Source: Streptomyces diacarni (GTDB lineage Bacteria; Actinomycetota; Actinomycetes; Streptomycetales; Streptomycetaceae). Taken from it: a DNA stretch of 64,000 bases. The translations under genes and the position numbers were made by a program. Of this stretch, positions 14,901-23,191 are shown piece after piece. The stretch is taken from assembly GCF_003323715.1 (NCBI RefSeq), contig NZ_QOIN01000026.1, positions 124,001 through 188,000 on the forward strand, read 5' to 3'. Positions within the stretch are counted from its first letter, which is position 1; each line of letters begins with the position of its first letter. The notes beneath the pieces are model-generated. The model saw only the letters and a program-made list of their open reading frames with translations. It searched no databases and was not told the origin of the DNA.

Positions 14901-16823
14901 TCACTCCGCGACGACGGCCAACAAGGTGCCGACGTCGACCTGCTGGCCCTCGGACACGTGCAGTGCGGTGACTCTTCCGGCCGCGGGGGCGGCCACCCGG
15001 TGCTCCATCTTCATCGCCTCCAGCCACAGCAGGGGTTGGCCCGCGGTGACGGTGCTGCCCTCGCGCAGGCCCTCCGCGAGGCGGACGACGGTGCCGGGCA
15101 TGGCGGCCAGCAGGGAGCCGGGTTCCGTCACGTTCTCCGGCTCGGGGAGGCGGGGGAGCGCGGTGAAGGCGTGGGAGCCGGCGAACACCCGGTCGCCGTA
15201 CACCGCGACCGGGTACCGGCGCCGCACACCGCCGCTCTCCAGCACGACCGCGTCGGCCCGTGCCGTGACGACCCGCACGTCGGGGGGTGAGACGGGGGCC
15301 GGCCGTCCATCGCGCCCCCACACGTACCGCACCTCGTGCTCGGCGCCGTCGCGGTCGGCGTAGCGCCGCAGGTGGGGCGCGGAGGCGAGGTTGCGCCAGC
15401 CGCCCGTCCTGGCGGCGACGCGGGGGCGGGCGGGCTCGTCGTGGACGGCCTGGGCGAGCGCGGCGGCGAGCAGCGCGCAGGCGGCGTCGGCGGCGTCCGC
15501 GGCGGCGGGGGTGGTCAACTCGGCCAGGTGCCGGGTGTAGAAGCCGGTGTCCATGCCGGCGGCGGCGAAGTCGGGGTGGCGCAGGGAGCGCACGAGCAGG
15601 TCGCGGTTGGTGACGGGCCCGTGCACATGGGCCTGCTCCAGCGCCCGCGCCAGCTTCCGTACGGCCGCTGAGCGAGTCGGCGCGCAGGCGATGACCTTCG
15701 CGAGCATGGGGTCGTAGTGCACGCCGATCTCGCTGCCGTCCGCGACGCCGGAGTCGACGCGGACGTCTCCCGGCACGTCCAGCCGCCACAGGGTGCCCGT
15801 CTGCGGCTGCCAGTCGTGGGCCGGGTCCTCCGCGTACAGGCGCGCCTCGACGGCGTGCCCGCGGGGCGGCGGGGGCCCGTCCGCGGGGAGGGCGGCGCCT
15901 TCGGCCACCTGGATCTGCTGGGCGACCAGGTCCAGTCCGTACACGCACTCGGTCACCGGGTGCTCGACCTGGAGGCGGGTGTTCATCTCCAGGAAGTAGG
16001 GGCGCCCCTGTCCGGAGACGAGGAACTCGACGGTGCCCGCGCCCCGGTAGTCGACGGCGCGGGCGGCGGCGCGCGCCGCGTCCGCCAGCGTGGCGCGCAG
16101 CGCGTCGTCCAGGCCGGGCGCCGGCGCCTCCTCGACGACCTTCTGGTGGCGGCGTTGCAGCGAGCAGTCGCGGGTGCCCAGCGTCCACACGGTGCCGTGG
16201 GCGTCGGCGAGCACCTGGACCTCGACGTGGCGGCCGTCCTCGACGTACGGCTCGACGAAGACCTCGCCGTCGCCGAACGCGGAGGCGGCCTCGGCGCGCG
16301 CGGCCTCGATCTCCCCGGTGAGCGTGGCGCGTTCCCGTACGACGCGCATACCGCGTCCGCCACCGCCCGCCGCGGCCTTGACCAGCACGGGAAGGTCCGC
16401 CTCCGTGACCTCGTCCGCGTCGAGCGGGGCGAGCAGCGGCACCTGAGCCTCGGCCATCAGCTTCTTGGCGCGCGTCTTGGAGGCCATGGCCTCGATCGCG
16501 TTCGGCGGCGGGCCGATCCACACCAGCCCCGCTTCCTGTACGGCGCGCGCGAAGCCGGCGTTCTCGGACAGGAAGCCGTAGCCGGGGTGCACGGCGTCGG
16601 CGCCGGCGGCGCGTGCGGCGGCGACGAGGAGATCGCCGCGCAGGTAGGTGTCGGCGGGCGCGTTGCCCGGCAGCCGTACGGCGGCGTCGGCCTCCCGCAC
16701 GTGGGGCGCCTCGGCGTCCGCGTCGGAGTGGACGGCGACCGTGGCGATGCCCAGTTCGCGGCAGGTGCGCAGGACGCGCCGCGCGATCTCGCCCCGGTTG
16801 GCGACCAGTACGGAGTGGATCAT
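14901..16823 (-). CDS. Acyl-CoA carboxylase alpha subunit (biotin carboxylase + BCCP)
   Basis: 640 residues. Biotin carboxylase N-terminal domain (MIHSVLVANRGEIARRVLRT), ATP-grasp domain (VLVKAAAGGGGRGMRVV; FLEMNTRLQVEHPVTE), C-terminal carboxylase domain (GHAVEARLYAEDP), a linker, and a biotinyl domain at the C terminus with the biotin-accepting Lys in LEAMKMEHR (about residue 608). It carboxylates biotin with bicarbonate and ATP; the partner carboxyltransferase is the upstream gene. Start ATG 16823 has AGGGAGCAGGGA just before it. Composition of the operon points to a methylcrotonyl- or geranyl-CoA-type substrate, but acetyl/propionyl-CoA cannot be excluded. Confidence 0.93.
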   Translation of the reverse strand: MIHSVLVANRGEIARRVLRTCRELGIATVAVHSDADAEAPHVREADAAVRLPGNAPADTYLRGDLLVAAARAAGADAVHPGYGFLSENAGFARAVQEAGLVWIGPPPNAIEAMASKTRAKKLMAEAQVPLLAPLDADEVTEADLPVLVKAAAGGGGRGMRVVRERATLTGEIEAARAEAASAFGDGEVFVEPYVEDGRHVEVQVLADAHGTVWTLGTRDCSLQRRHQKVVEEAPAPGLDDALRATLADAARAAARAVDYRGAGTVEFLVSGQGRPYFLEMNTRLQVEHPVTECVYGLDLVAQQIQVAEGAALPADGPPPPRGHAVEARLYAEDPAHDWQPQTGTLWRLDVPGDVRVDSGVADGSEIGVHYDPMLAKVIACAPTRSAAVRKLARALEQAHVHGPVTNRDLLVRSLRHPDFAAAGMDTGFYTRHLAELTTPAAADAADAACALLAAALAQAVHDEPARPRVAARTGGWRNLASAPHLRRYADRDGAEHEVRYVWGRDGRPAPVSPPDVRVVTARADAVVLESGGVRRRYPVAVYGDRVFAGSHAFTALPRLPEPENVTEPGSLLAAMPGTVVRLAEGLREGSTVTAGQPLLWLEAMKMEHRVAAPAAGRVTALHVSEGQQVDVGTLLAVVAE

Positions 16824-16888
16824 TCCCTGCTCCCTGTCGTTGCCGGACGTGCCCGTCCGTGCCCTCGATCCGGCCCTCATCCCTGTGC

Positions 16889-18571
16889 TCACATCCGGAA
16901 GACGCCGAAGCCGCCGCGTGCGCCGGTCACCGGCGCGGTGTGCACCGCCGACAGGCAGATGCCGAGGACGGTGCGGGTGTCGCGCGGGTCGATGACCCCG
17001 TCGTCGTAGAGCCGTCCCGACAGGAACATCGGCAGGGACTCGCTCTCGATCTGCTGCTCGACCATGGCCCGCATCCCGGCGTCGGCCTCCTCGTCGAACG
17101 GCCGGCCCTTCGCGGCGGCCGACTCGCGCATGACGATCGAGAGGACGCCCGCGAGCTGCTGCGGCCCCATCACCGCGGACTTGGCGCTCGGCCACGCGAA
17201 CAGGAAGCGCGGCTCGTAGGCCCTGCCGCACATCCCGTAGTGGCCCGCCCCGTAGCTGGCTCCCATCAGGACCGACAGGTGCGGCACCTTCGAGTTGGAG
17301 ACGGCGTTGATCATCATGGAGCCGTGTTTGACGATGCCGCCCTGCTCGTACTCCTTGCCGACCATGTAACCCGTCGTGTTGTGCAGGAACAGCAGCGGAA
17401 TGTCGCGCTGGTTGGCGAGCTGGATGAACTGGGTGGCCTTCTGCGACTCCTCGCTGAACAGCACCCCCCGCGCGTTGGCGAGGATGCCGACCGGATACCC
17501 GTGCAGCCGCGCCCACCCGGTCACCAGGCTCGCCCCGTACAGCGGTTTGAACTCGTCGAAGGCGGAGCCGTCCACGATCCGGGCGATCACCTCACGCGGG
17601 TCGAACGGCACCTTGAGGTCGCCGGGCACGATGCCGAGCAGCTCCTCCGGATCGTGCACGGGCTCCGCGACGGTGTCCTGCTCCGGGTCCGGGTGTGCCT
17701 TGCGCCAGTTGAGGCGGGCCACGACGCGGCGCGCCTGGCGCAGCGCGTCCGGCTCGTCCACCGCGTAGTGGTCGGCCAGCCCCGAGGTGCGGGCGTGCAT
17801 GTCCGCACCGCCCAGCTCCTCGTCGTCGGCCTCCTCGCCGGTCGCCATCTTGACCAGCGGCGGACCGCCGAGGAACACCTTGGCGCGCTCCTTCACCATG
17901 ATCACGTGGTCGGACATCCCGGGGATGTACGCGCCGCCGGCCGTCGAGTTGCCGAACACGACGGCGACCGTCGGAATCCCCGCCTCCGACAGGCGGGTGA
18001 TGTCGCGGAAGAGCGCGCCCCCGGGGATGAAGATCTCCTTCTGGCTCGGCAGGTCCGCACCGCCGCTCTCCACCAGGCTCACGCACGGCAGCCGGTTCTG
18101 GTACGCGATCTCGTTGGCCCGCAGCGCCTTCTTCAACGTCCACGGATTGCTGGCACCGCCGCGGACGGTCGGATCGTTCGCCGTGATCAGGCACTCGACG
18201 CCCTCGATGACGCCGATGCCCGCCACCAGGGAGGCACCCGTCGTGTAGTCGCTGCCCCACGCCGCGAGCGGGGACAGCTCCAGGAACGGGGTGTCCGCGT
18301 CGAGCAGCAGCTCGATCCGCTCGCGGGCCGGCAGCTTGCCGCGCCCCCGGTGCCGCGCCACGTACTTCTCCCCGCCGCCCGCGAGCGCCTTCGCCTGCTC
18401 GGCGTCCAGCTCGGCCAGTTTGCCCAGCATGGTCTCGCGGTGCGCGCCGTACTCCGGCGTGCTGGTGTCCAGCGCGGAGCGGAGGGCCCCGGACCCGAAC
18501 CCGGCTCCGGCCGCTCCGGCCGCTCCGGCTGCTCCGGCTGCTCCGGCCGCTGCCTGCGTTCCTGCGGTCAC
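16889..18571 (-). CDS. Acyl-CoA carboxylase beta subunit (carboxyltransferase), MccB/AtuC type
   Basis: 560 residues after a GTG start that overlaps the AtuA TGA (GTGA). An Ala/Gly repeat tail (residues 5-24) precedes the two-lobed carboxyltransferase: ANDPTVRGGASNPWTLKKAL, FGNSTAGGAYIPGMSDHVIM, ANARGVLFSEESQKATQFIQ, HNTTGYMVGKEYEQGGIVKH and LMGASYGAGHYGMCGRAYEP. These are characteristic of the methylcrotonyl-/geranyl-CoA branch rather than of PccB. It transfers CO2 from biotin of the alpha subunit to an unsaturated acyl-CoA. GGAGG lies 11 bases before the GTG. Sixty-five bases separate it from the alpha gene. Confidence 0.92.
   Translation of the reverse strand: MTAGTQAAAGAAGAAGAAGAAGAGFGSGALRSALDTSTPEYGAHRETMLGKLAELDAEQAKALAGGGEKYVARHRGRGKLPARERIELLLDADTPFLELSPLAAWGSDYTTGASLVAGIGVIEGVECLITANDPTVRGGASNPWTLKKALRANEIAYQNRLPCVSLVESGGADLPSQKEIFIPGGALFRDITRLSEAGIPTVAVVFGNSTAGGAYIPGMSDHVIMVKERAKVFLGGPPLVKMATGEEADDEELGGADMHARTSGLADHYAVDEPDALRQARRVVARLNWRKAHPDPEQDTVAEPVHDPEELLGIVPGDLKVPFDPREVIARIVDGSAFDEFKPLYGASLVTGWARLHGYPVGILANARGVLFSEESQKATQFIQLANQRDIPLLFLHNTTGYMVGKEYEQGGIVKHGSMMINAVSNSKVPHLSVLMGASYGAGHYGMCGRAYEPRFLFAWPSAKSAVMGPQQLAGVLSIVMRESAAAKGRPFDEEADAGMRAMVEQQIESESLPMFLSGRLYDDGVIDPRDTRTVLGICLSAVHTAPVTGARGGFGVFRM
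18500..18555. repeat. Nine-base tandem repeats encoding Ala-Ala-Gly
   Basis: Units of the form GCCGGAGCA (minus sense) repeated about five times encode AGAAGAAGAAGAAG at the N terminus of the carboxyltransferase. Probably length-variable. Confidence 0.7.
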
Positions 18572-20340
18572 GAAAGGAACACCTCCGGTATGTCGAGGTG
18601 GCGCGCGCGCAGCCACTCGCCGAGCGCCTTCGCCTGCGGATCGAAGCGGTGCTGTGCGGCCACGCCCGCGCCGAGGATGTCCTCGACCACGAAGTTGAGG
18701 GCGTGCAGGTTGGGCAGTTCGTGGCGGGTGACGGGCAGCTCCGCCGCCTCCGGCAGCAGCTCGCGCAGCTTCGCGACGGTCAGCGTCTCCCTCAGCCACC
18801 GGTGGATCGCCGGGTCCCCGTCCCGCGCCCACACCCCGATGTTGGCGCTGCCGCCCTTGTCGCCGCTGCGGGTGCCGGCGACGCGGCCGAGGGGCGCGCG
18901 TCGGGTGTTGTGCCCCTGCCCCTCCCCTTCCCGTTTCCCGGGGGGCCGGGGGAGCAGCCCCGGGTTCCGGGGAGGGGCGGGGTGGGGGAAGGACACGTCC
19001 TGCCGCCTGCCGTCCGGTAGCACCGCGACATGGGGCACCGTCGAGGCGTCGACGTAGGCGGCCTCGAACACCCCGTAGGGCGCTCCTCGCGACGGCGGCG
19101 CCGTCACGTGGAAGCCCGGGTAGCTGGCCAGCGCCAGCTCGATCGCGGGGCCCGAGACGGCGCGGCCGACGGCGGCCTCGTCGTCGTCGCGGACGACCAG
19201 CCGCAGCAGCGCACTCGCCTCCTCCTGCACGTCGGCGTCCTCGCGCCCCGTCCGCACGAGGCTCCAGGTGACCTCCCTCGGACGCCGGGGCCCCGCCAGC
19301 GCGGCCTCCATCTGGCCGCGCACCAAGGCGGCCTTGGCGTCGATGTCGAGTCCGGTCAGCACGAAGGTGACCTCGTTGCGGAAGCCGCCGAGCCGGGTCA
19401 GGCCGACCTTGAGGGTGCCGGGGCGGGGCTCGCCGCGCACGCCGCCGACCCGGACCCGGTCGGTGCCCGCCTGGCTGAGCCGCACGGAGTCCAGGCGGGC
19501 GGTCACGTCGGGTCCCGGGTAGCGGGGTCCTGCGGTCTCGTAGAGGAGTTGCGCGGTGACGGTACCGACGGTGACCGCGCCCCCGGTGCCGGGATGTTTG
19601 GTGATCACCGAGCTGCCGTCCTCGGCGATCTCCGCCAGCGGGAACCCGGGCCGGCGCACGTCGATGCCCTCCTGGGCGAAGAAGGCGTAGTTGCCGCCGG
19701 TCGCCTGGGCGCCGCACTCCAGTACGTGCCCGGCGACGACCGCGCCCGCCAGCCGGTCCCAGTCGTCGTCGGCCCAGCCGAAGTGGGCGGTGGCGCAGCC
19801 CGACACGAGCGCCGCGTCGCTCACCCGCCCGGTGACGACGACGTCGGCGCCGCCCCGCAGGCACTCCGCGATGCCCGCGCCGCCCAGGTACGCGTTGGCC
19901 GTCAGCACCCCCTCGCCCCAGCCACCGCGCCCGGTGAGGTCGTCGCCCTCGACGTGGGCGACCCGCGCCGGCACGCCGACGCGCTCGCTCAGCTCGCGCA
20001 CGGCGTCCGCCAGGCCCGCCGGGTTGAGACCGCCCGCGTTGGTGACGAGCGTGACGCCGCGCTCCCGCGCGAGCCCGAGCCCGGTCTCCAACTGCCGCAG
20101 GAACGTCCTGGCGTAGCCGCGCGCCGGGTCCTTGAGGCGGTCGCGGCCGAGGATGAGCATGGTGAGTTCGGCGAGGTAGTCGCCGGTCACCACGTCGAGG
20201 GGGCCGCCGGTCAGCATGTCGGCGAGCGCGTCGAAACGGTCGCCGTAGAAGCCGGACGCGTTCCCGACGCGGAGCGGTGCGCTCCGCCGCGCCGGGCCGC
20301 TCACGCCTCCCCCGGAGACCCCGGTGTCCGGCCCGCTCAC
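18568..20340 (-). CDS. AtuA-like (DUF1446) protein with C-terminal AtuA-associated domain
   Basis: 590 residues. N-terminal AtuA domain (about 20-450): LRVGNASGFYGDRFDALADM, TNAGGLNPAGLADAVRELSE, GADVVVTGRVSDAALVSG and GHVLECGAQATGGNYAFFAQ. C-terminal AtuA-like domain (about 490-590): GRVAGTRSGDKGGSANIGVW and LNFVVEDILGAG. AtuA is essential in Pseudomonas for acyclic terpene breakdown but has no firmly assigned reaction. The GTG at 20340 overlaps the upstream TGA (GTGA), and the TGA overlaps the carboxyltransferase GTG. The two domains, often separate proteins, are joined here by a linker coded by a dispersed GC palindrome. Confidence 0.85.
   Translation of the reverse strand: MSGPDTGVSGGGVSGPARRSAPLRVGNASGFYGDRFDALADMLTGGPLDVVTGDYLAELTMLILGRDRLKDPARGYARTFLRQLETGLGLARERGVTLVTNAGGLNPAGLADAVRELSERVGVPARVAHVEGDDLTGRGGWGEGVLTANAYLGGAGIAECLRGGADVVVTGRVSDAALVSGCATAHFGWADDDWDRLAGAVVAGHVLECGAQATGGNYAFFAQEGIDVRRPGFPLAEIAEDGSSVITKHPGTGGAVTVGTVTAQLLYETAGPRYPGPDVTARLDSVRLSQAGTDRVRVGGVRGEPRPGTLKVGLTRLGGFRNEVTFVLTGLDIDAKAALVRGQMEAALAGPRRPREVTWSLVRTGREDADVQEEASALLRLVVRDDDEAAVGRAVSGPAIELALASYPGFHVTAPPSRGAPYGVFEAAYVDASTVPHVAVLPDGRRQDVSFPHPAPPRNPGLLPRPPGKREGEGQGHNTRRAPLGRVAGTRSGDKGGSANIGVWARDGDPAIHRWLRETLTVAKLRELLPEAAELPVTRHELPNLHALNFVVEDILGAGVAAQHRFDPQAKALGEWLRARHLDIPEVFLS
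18911..18990. repeat. Dispersed GC-rich palindrome embedded in coding sequence
   Basis: GCCCCTCCCC (18918-18927) and GGGGAGGGGC (18969-18978) form a perfect 10-bp outer stem around an inner CCGGGG/CCCCGG hairpin. It shares CCCCTTCCCGTTTCC with the intergenic copy at 14797-14815. It is read in frame as a Pro/Gly/Arg linker between the two AtuA domains. Confidence 0.65.
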
Positions 20341-21179
20341 GCCCGCGCCTCCCCCGCGTGTCCCGGCTCCCGGCCCGCTCCCGGCGGCCCCGCGAACGCC
20401 TGGGCGATCTCCAGCCACTGGTCGGCGTCGGCGCCTTCGGCGTGCACGTCCGCGTCGTCGCGGTGCACCCGCTGGGTCACCAGACGGCAGAAGTCGTGCG
20501 CGTCCCCGGTCACCTTCTGCCCGGTGTCCGCCGGGCCGTGCGCCCACACCTCGCCGCCGGGCCCCCTCACCTCCACCCGGAACGGCCCCGCCGGCGGCCG
20601 CAGCCCGTGCACGGCGTACGCGAAGTCCCGGGCGCGGACGCCGAGGCGCACGATGTGCCGCAACCGCCGCGTGGGCCGCCGCGCGACACCCAGCGCGTCG
20701 GCGACGTCCTCGCCGTGCGCCCAGGTCTCCATGAGGCGCGCGGTGGCCATGCTCGCGGGGCTCATGGACGTCCCGTACCAGGGCAGCCGCGGGCCGGGCA
20801 GCGCGGCGGTGAGCGCGTCCGCCACCGCGGCGCGCCCGGCCCGCCACCGGTGCAGCAGCTCGGCGTGCGGCAGCCTCGCGCCCTCCTCGGCCGCCTCGTC
20901 GATGAAGTGCGCCGCTCCCCCGGTTTCGGAGTCGCCCTGGGATCCGTCCGGGAACCGCTCCGCCTCGCGCCGGAACGCCTCGGGTTCCGCGGCCGCGAGC
21001 AGGGCTTGCCCGTCGGTCCAGGCCAGGTGGGCGATCTGGTGGGCGACGGTCCAGCCGGGCGCCGGGGTGGCCGCCGCCCAGCTCGCGGGCGGCAGGTCGG
21101 CGACCAGCCGGTCCAGGTCCTCGCTCTCGGCGCGCAGGTCGGCCAGGAGGCCGCTGAGAAGCTCCGCCGGTGTGGCCAC
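20337..21179 (-). CDS. TIGR03084-type DinB/maleylpyruvate-isomerase-fold protein
   Basis: 280 residues, first gene of the catabolic operon. The N-terminal DinB-like helical bundle has WTVAHQIAHLAWTDGQALL (about 43-61) and TARLMETWAHGEDVADALG (about 146-164). These supply the His/Glu triad that binds metal and often mycothiol in this fold. I recognise the TIGR03084 actinobacterial family, whose reaction is not known. The C terminus RRLRHIVRLGVRARDFAYAV and DAHDFCRLVTQRVHRDDADV is typical. GTG start 21179 with GAGGAGG upstream. Its TGA overlaps the AtuA GTG. Its presence suggests a mycothiol-dependent or isomerization step in the pathway. Confidence 0.8.
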   Translation of the reverse strand: MATPAELLSGLLADLRAESEDLDRLVADLPPASWAAATPAPGWTVAHQIAHLAWTDGQALLAAAEPEAFRREAERFPDGSQGDSETGGAAHFIDEAAEEGARLPHAELLHRWRAGRAAVADALTAALPGPRLPWYGTSMSPASMATARLMETWAHGEDVADALGVARRPTRRLRHIVRLGVRARDFAYAVHGLRPPAGPFRVEVRGPGGEVWAHGPADTGQKVTGDAHDFCRLVTQRVHRDDADVHAEGADADQWLEIAQAFAGPPGAGREPGHAGEARA

Positions 21180-21410
21180 AGCCCACCCTCCTCGGGTCGC
21201 GGGGGTCGCGGGTCGGGGCGGCGGCGGGCGGGGCGCGCCTCACCGGAGGCGCTCCGGCCGCCGCCGAGCGCGCCCCAACCGCCGTGCGTGGCACCGAGAC
21301 TGGCAGTCACGGCGAAAACAAGCAAGCGTGCTTGCATGACTTTTCCCCGCGGACCCGTCCGGGTAGCTCCCCTGCGGAACGGGGGCCCCGAAGGGAGGGA
21401 AAGCGACAAC
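21180..21410. promoter_or_regulatory. Divergent control region of catabolic operon and araC-type gene
   Basis: 231 bases separating two divergent starts; must contain both promoters. CAAGCAAGCGTGCTTGCATG (21317-21336) includes the perfect inverted repeat CAAGC-GT-GCTTG, flanked by a further copy of CAAG. It is a candidate operator for the TetR or AraC regulator. Confidence 0.45.
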
Positions 21411-22346
21411 GTGACCGCGACGCGCAACTCCGCACCCGTCCACCCCGACATGCCGCTGCACCGGCTCGACGTCCCCGCCCCGCGCGCCCTCCCGTTCGCC
21501 ATCGGGACGTTCGACACCATCGGCCCGCTCTCCCGCGCCGCCTATCCGCACCGGCACACGTTCTACGAGATCGCCTACGTGACGCACGGCAGCGGCTCCC
21601 ACGTCATCGACCTGCGCCGCTGGACCCTGCGCCCGCCCCACCTGTGCTTCATCACGCCCGGCCGGACGCACCACTGGCAGCAGCACGAGCAGGTCCACGG
21701 CAGCGTCGTCCTCTTCGACCCGTCCTTCCTGCTCGCCCACCCCTCGGACCGCGCGTTACTGCGCGCCCTGGGCGAACACCCCTCCCTCCCCCTGACGGGG
21801 CAGGCCGCCGCCCGGGTCGAGGACCTGCTCGACGGCATGCGGTCCGAGTACGGTGAAGGACAGCGCGGCATGCCGACGGTCCTCCAGGCGTACCTGCACA
21901 TCCTCCTGGTCCACGCGAGCCGCCTCCCCGCCGAGACCCGCGCGCACAGCGGCCACGCGGCCCAGACCCGGGACGCCGCACCCGGCGCGGCCGCCTCCCT
22001 GGCCGGCCGGTTCGTCCAGCTGCTGGAGCCGCCAGGCGCCGCGGGCGCACACACCGTCGCCTCCTGCGCCGCCGAACTCGGCGTCTCCGTCGGCTACCTG
22101 ACCGCCGCCGCCCGCTCGGCCACCGGACGCACCCCGGGACAGCTCATCCGGCACGCCCAGGTGCTGGAGGCCAAACGGCTGCTCGCCGGCACCGACATGA
22201 CGGTGCGGCGCGTCGCCCACGACGTCGGCTTCGCCGACCCCGCCTACTTCTGCCGCTTCTTCCGGCGCGAGACCGGCGCGAGCCCCGGCCAGTTCCGCCG
22301 CGAGGCACACGAGGGGCCGGCGACGGAAAGCACCACGCTTTGGTAA
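21411..22346 (+). CDS. AraC-family regulator with cupin sensing domain
   Basis: 311 residues from GTG 21411 (GGGAGGG 11 bases upstream). N-terminal cupin-like domain (about 20-110): AYPHRHTFYEIAYVTHGSGS, LRPPHLCFITPGRTHHWQQH. C-terminal double HTH (about 215-305): HTVASCAAELGVSVGYLTAA, GRTPGQLIRHAQVLEAKRLL, VRRVAHDVGFADPAYFCRFF, ETGASPGQFRRE. It is a ligand-responsive transcription activator. It is divergent from the catabolic operon and 119 bases upstream of the dioxygenase gene in the same direction, so it may control either or both. Confidence 0.9.
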   Translation: MTATRNSAPVHPDMPLHRLDVPAPRALPFAIGTFDTIGPLSRAAYPHRHTFYEIAYVTHGSGSHVIDLRRWTLRPPHLCFITPGRTHHWQQHEQVHGSVVLFDPSFLLAHPSDRALLRALGEHPSLPLTGQAAARVEDLLDGMRSEYGEGQRGMPTVLQAYLHILLVHASRLPAETRAHSGHAAQTRDAAPGAAASLAGRFVQLLEPPGAAGAHTVASCAAELGVSVGYLTAAARSATGRTPGQLIRHAQVLEAKRLLAGTDMTVRRVAHDVGFADPAYFCRFFRRETGASPGQFRREAHEGPATESTTLW

Positions 22347-22465
22347 CTCCGTCCATCGACCCCGCCCCGGCGCCGCCGTAGCGTCGTCCCCACTCGGCCG
22401 AACCCCGGCCGGACGCGTCCGTCCCCCGCACTTCCCCCACCGTCGAAAGAGCGAGGAACGAACCA

Positions 22466-23125
22466 GTGGATGACGACAAGCGCCCCGAGACGAGAAGGCC
22501 CCGCGGGATCAGCCGCAAGAGCGTGCTGCGCGCCGCGGTGGCCGCCGCACCGGCCGCCGTGCTGATCGGCACCGGAGCGGGCGGAGCGACCCCCGCACTG
22601 GCCCGCGACCAGCGCGAGGCGGGCCGGCGCCTCGAACCGACCCCCACCTGCGACGACGGCGACGACCCCACACCACCGCAGATGGAGGGCCCCTACTTCA
22701 AGCCCAACTCCCCCGAGCGCGACGCGATCGTCCCGCCCGGCACCCAGGGAACCGAACTGGCCGTCAGCGGGTTCGTCTTCGGCACCGGATGCGAACCGCT
22801 GGCGGACGTGCTGCTCGACTGGTGGCAGGCCGACCCGAACGGCACCTACGACAACGCCGGCTACGACTTCCGCGGCCACCAGTACACCGGCGCCGACGGC
22901 TCCTTCCGGCTGGCCACGCTGCACCCGGGCCTGTACCCGGGCCGCACCCGGCACCTGCATGTCAAGGTGCAGGCCCCGCACCAGCCCATCCTCACCACCC
23001 AGCTCTACTTCCCCGGCGAACCGCGCAACCAGACCGACCCCCTCTTCGACGCCCGGCTGCTGATGAACGTCCAGCAGAACGGCGCCGGGCTGGTGGGCAC
23101 GTTCGACTTCGTCGTCAACGCGTAG
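22466..23125 (+). CDS. Exported intradiol ring-cleavage dioxygenase-like protein
   Basis: 219 residues. The N terminus has RKSVLRAAVAAAPAAVLIGT, a Tat-like or Sec-like signal, so the protein is predicted outside the cytoplasm. The intradiol fold shows QMEGPYFKPNSPER (first Fe-ligand Tyr), GCEPLADVLLDWWQADPNG, GYDFRGHQYTGADGSFRLAT and LYPGRTRHLHVKVQAP (second Tyr and both His ligands). All four Fe(III) ligands of catechol-type dioxygenases are present. Extracellular members of this family in Streptomyces act on lignin-like catechols. GTG start 22466 with GAGGAACGAACCA upstream. Likely regulated by the adjacent AraC protein. Confidence 0.85.
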   Translation: MDDDKRPETRRPRGISRKSVLRAAVAAAPAAVLIGTGAGGATPALARDQREAGRRLEPTPTCDDGDDPTPPQMEGPYFKPNSPERDAIVPPGTQGTELAVSGFVFGTGCEPLADVLLDWWQADPNGTYDNAGYDFRGHQYTGADGSFRLATLHPGLYPGRTRHLHVKVQAPHQPILTTQLYFPGEPRNQTDPLFDARLLMNVQQNGAGLVGTFDFVVNA

Positions 23126-23161
23126 GGCCGTAAGGCCGCCGCCCGCCCCCTCGCCCGGCGC

Positions 23162-23184
23162 CGTCACCGGTCGAGGGGGTGACG
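23162..23184. terminator. Hairpin between convergent genes
   Basis: CGTCACC (23162-23168) pairs with GGTGACG (23178-23184); 7 bp between the dioxygenase and FAD/Fe-S genes. Confidence 0.5.
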
Positions 23185-23191
23185 CGCACAC

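Noticed and set aside
18500..18555. CRISPR-like repeat array
   Set aside because: Units are 9 bases, contiguous and coding for Ala-Ala-Gly; no spacers.
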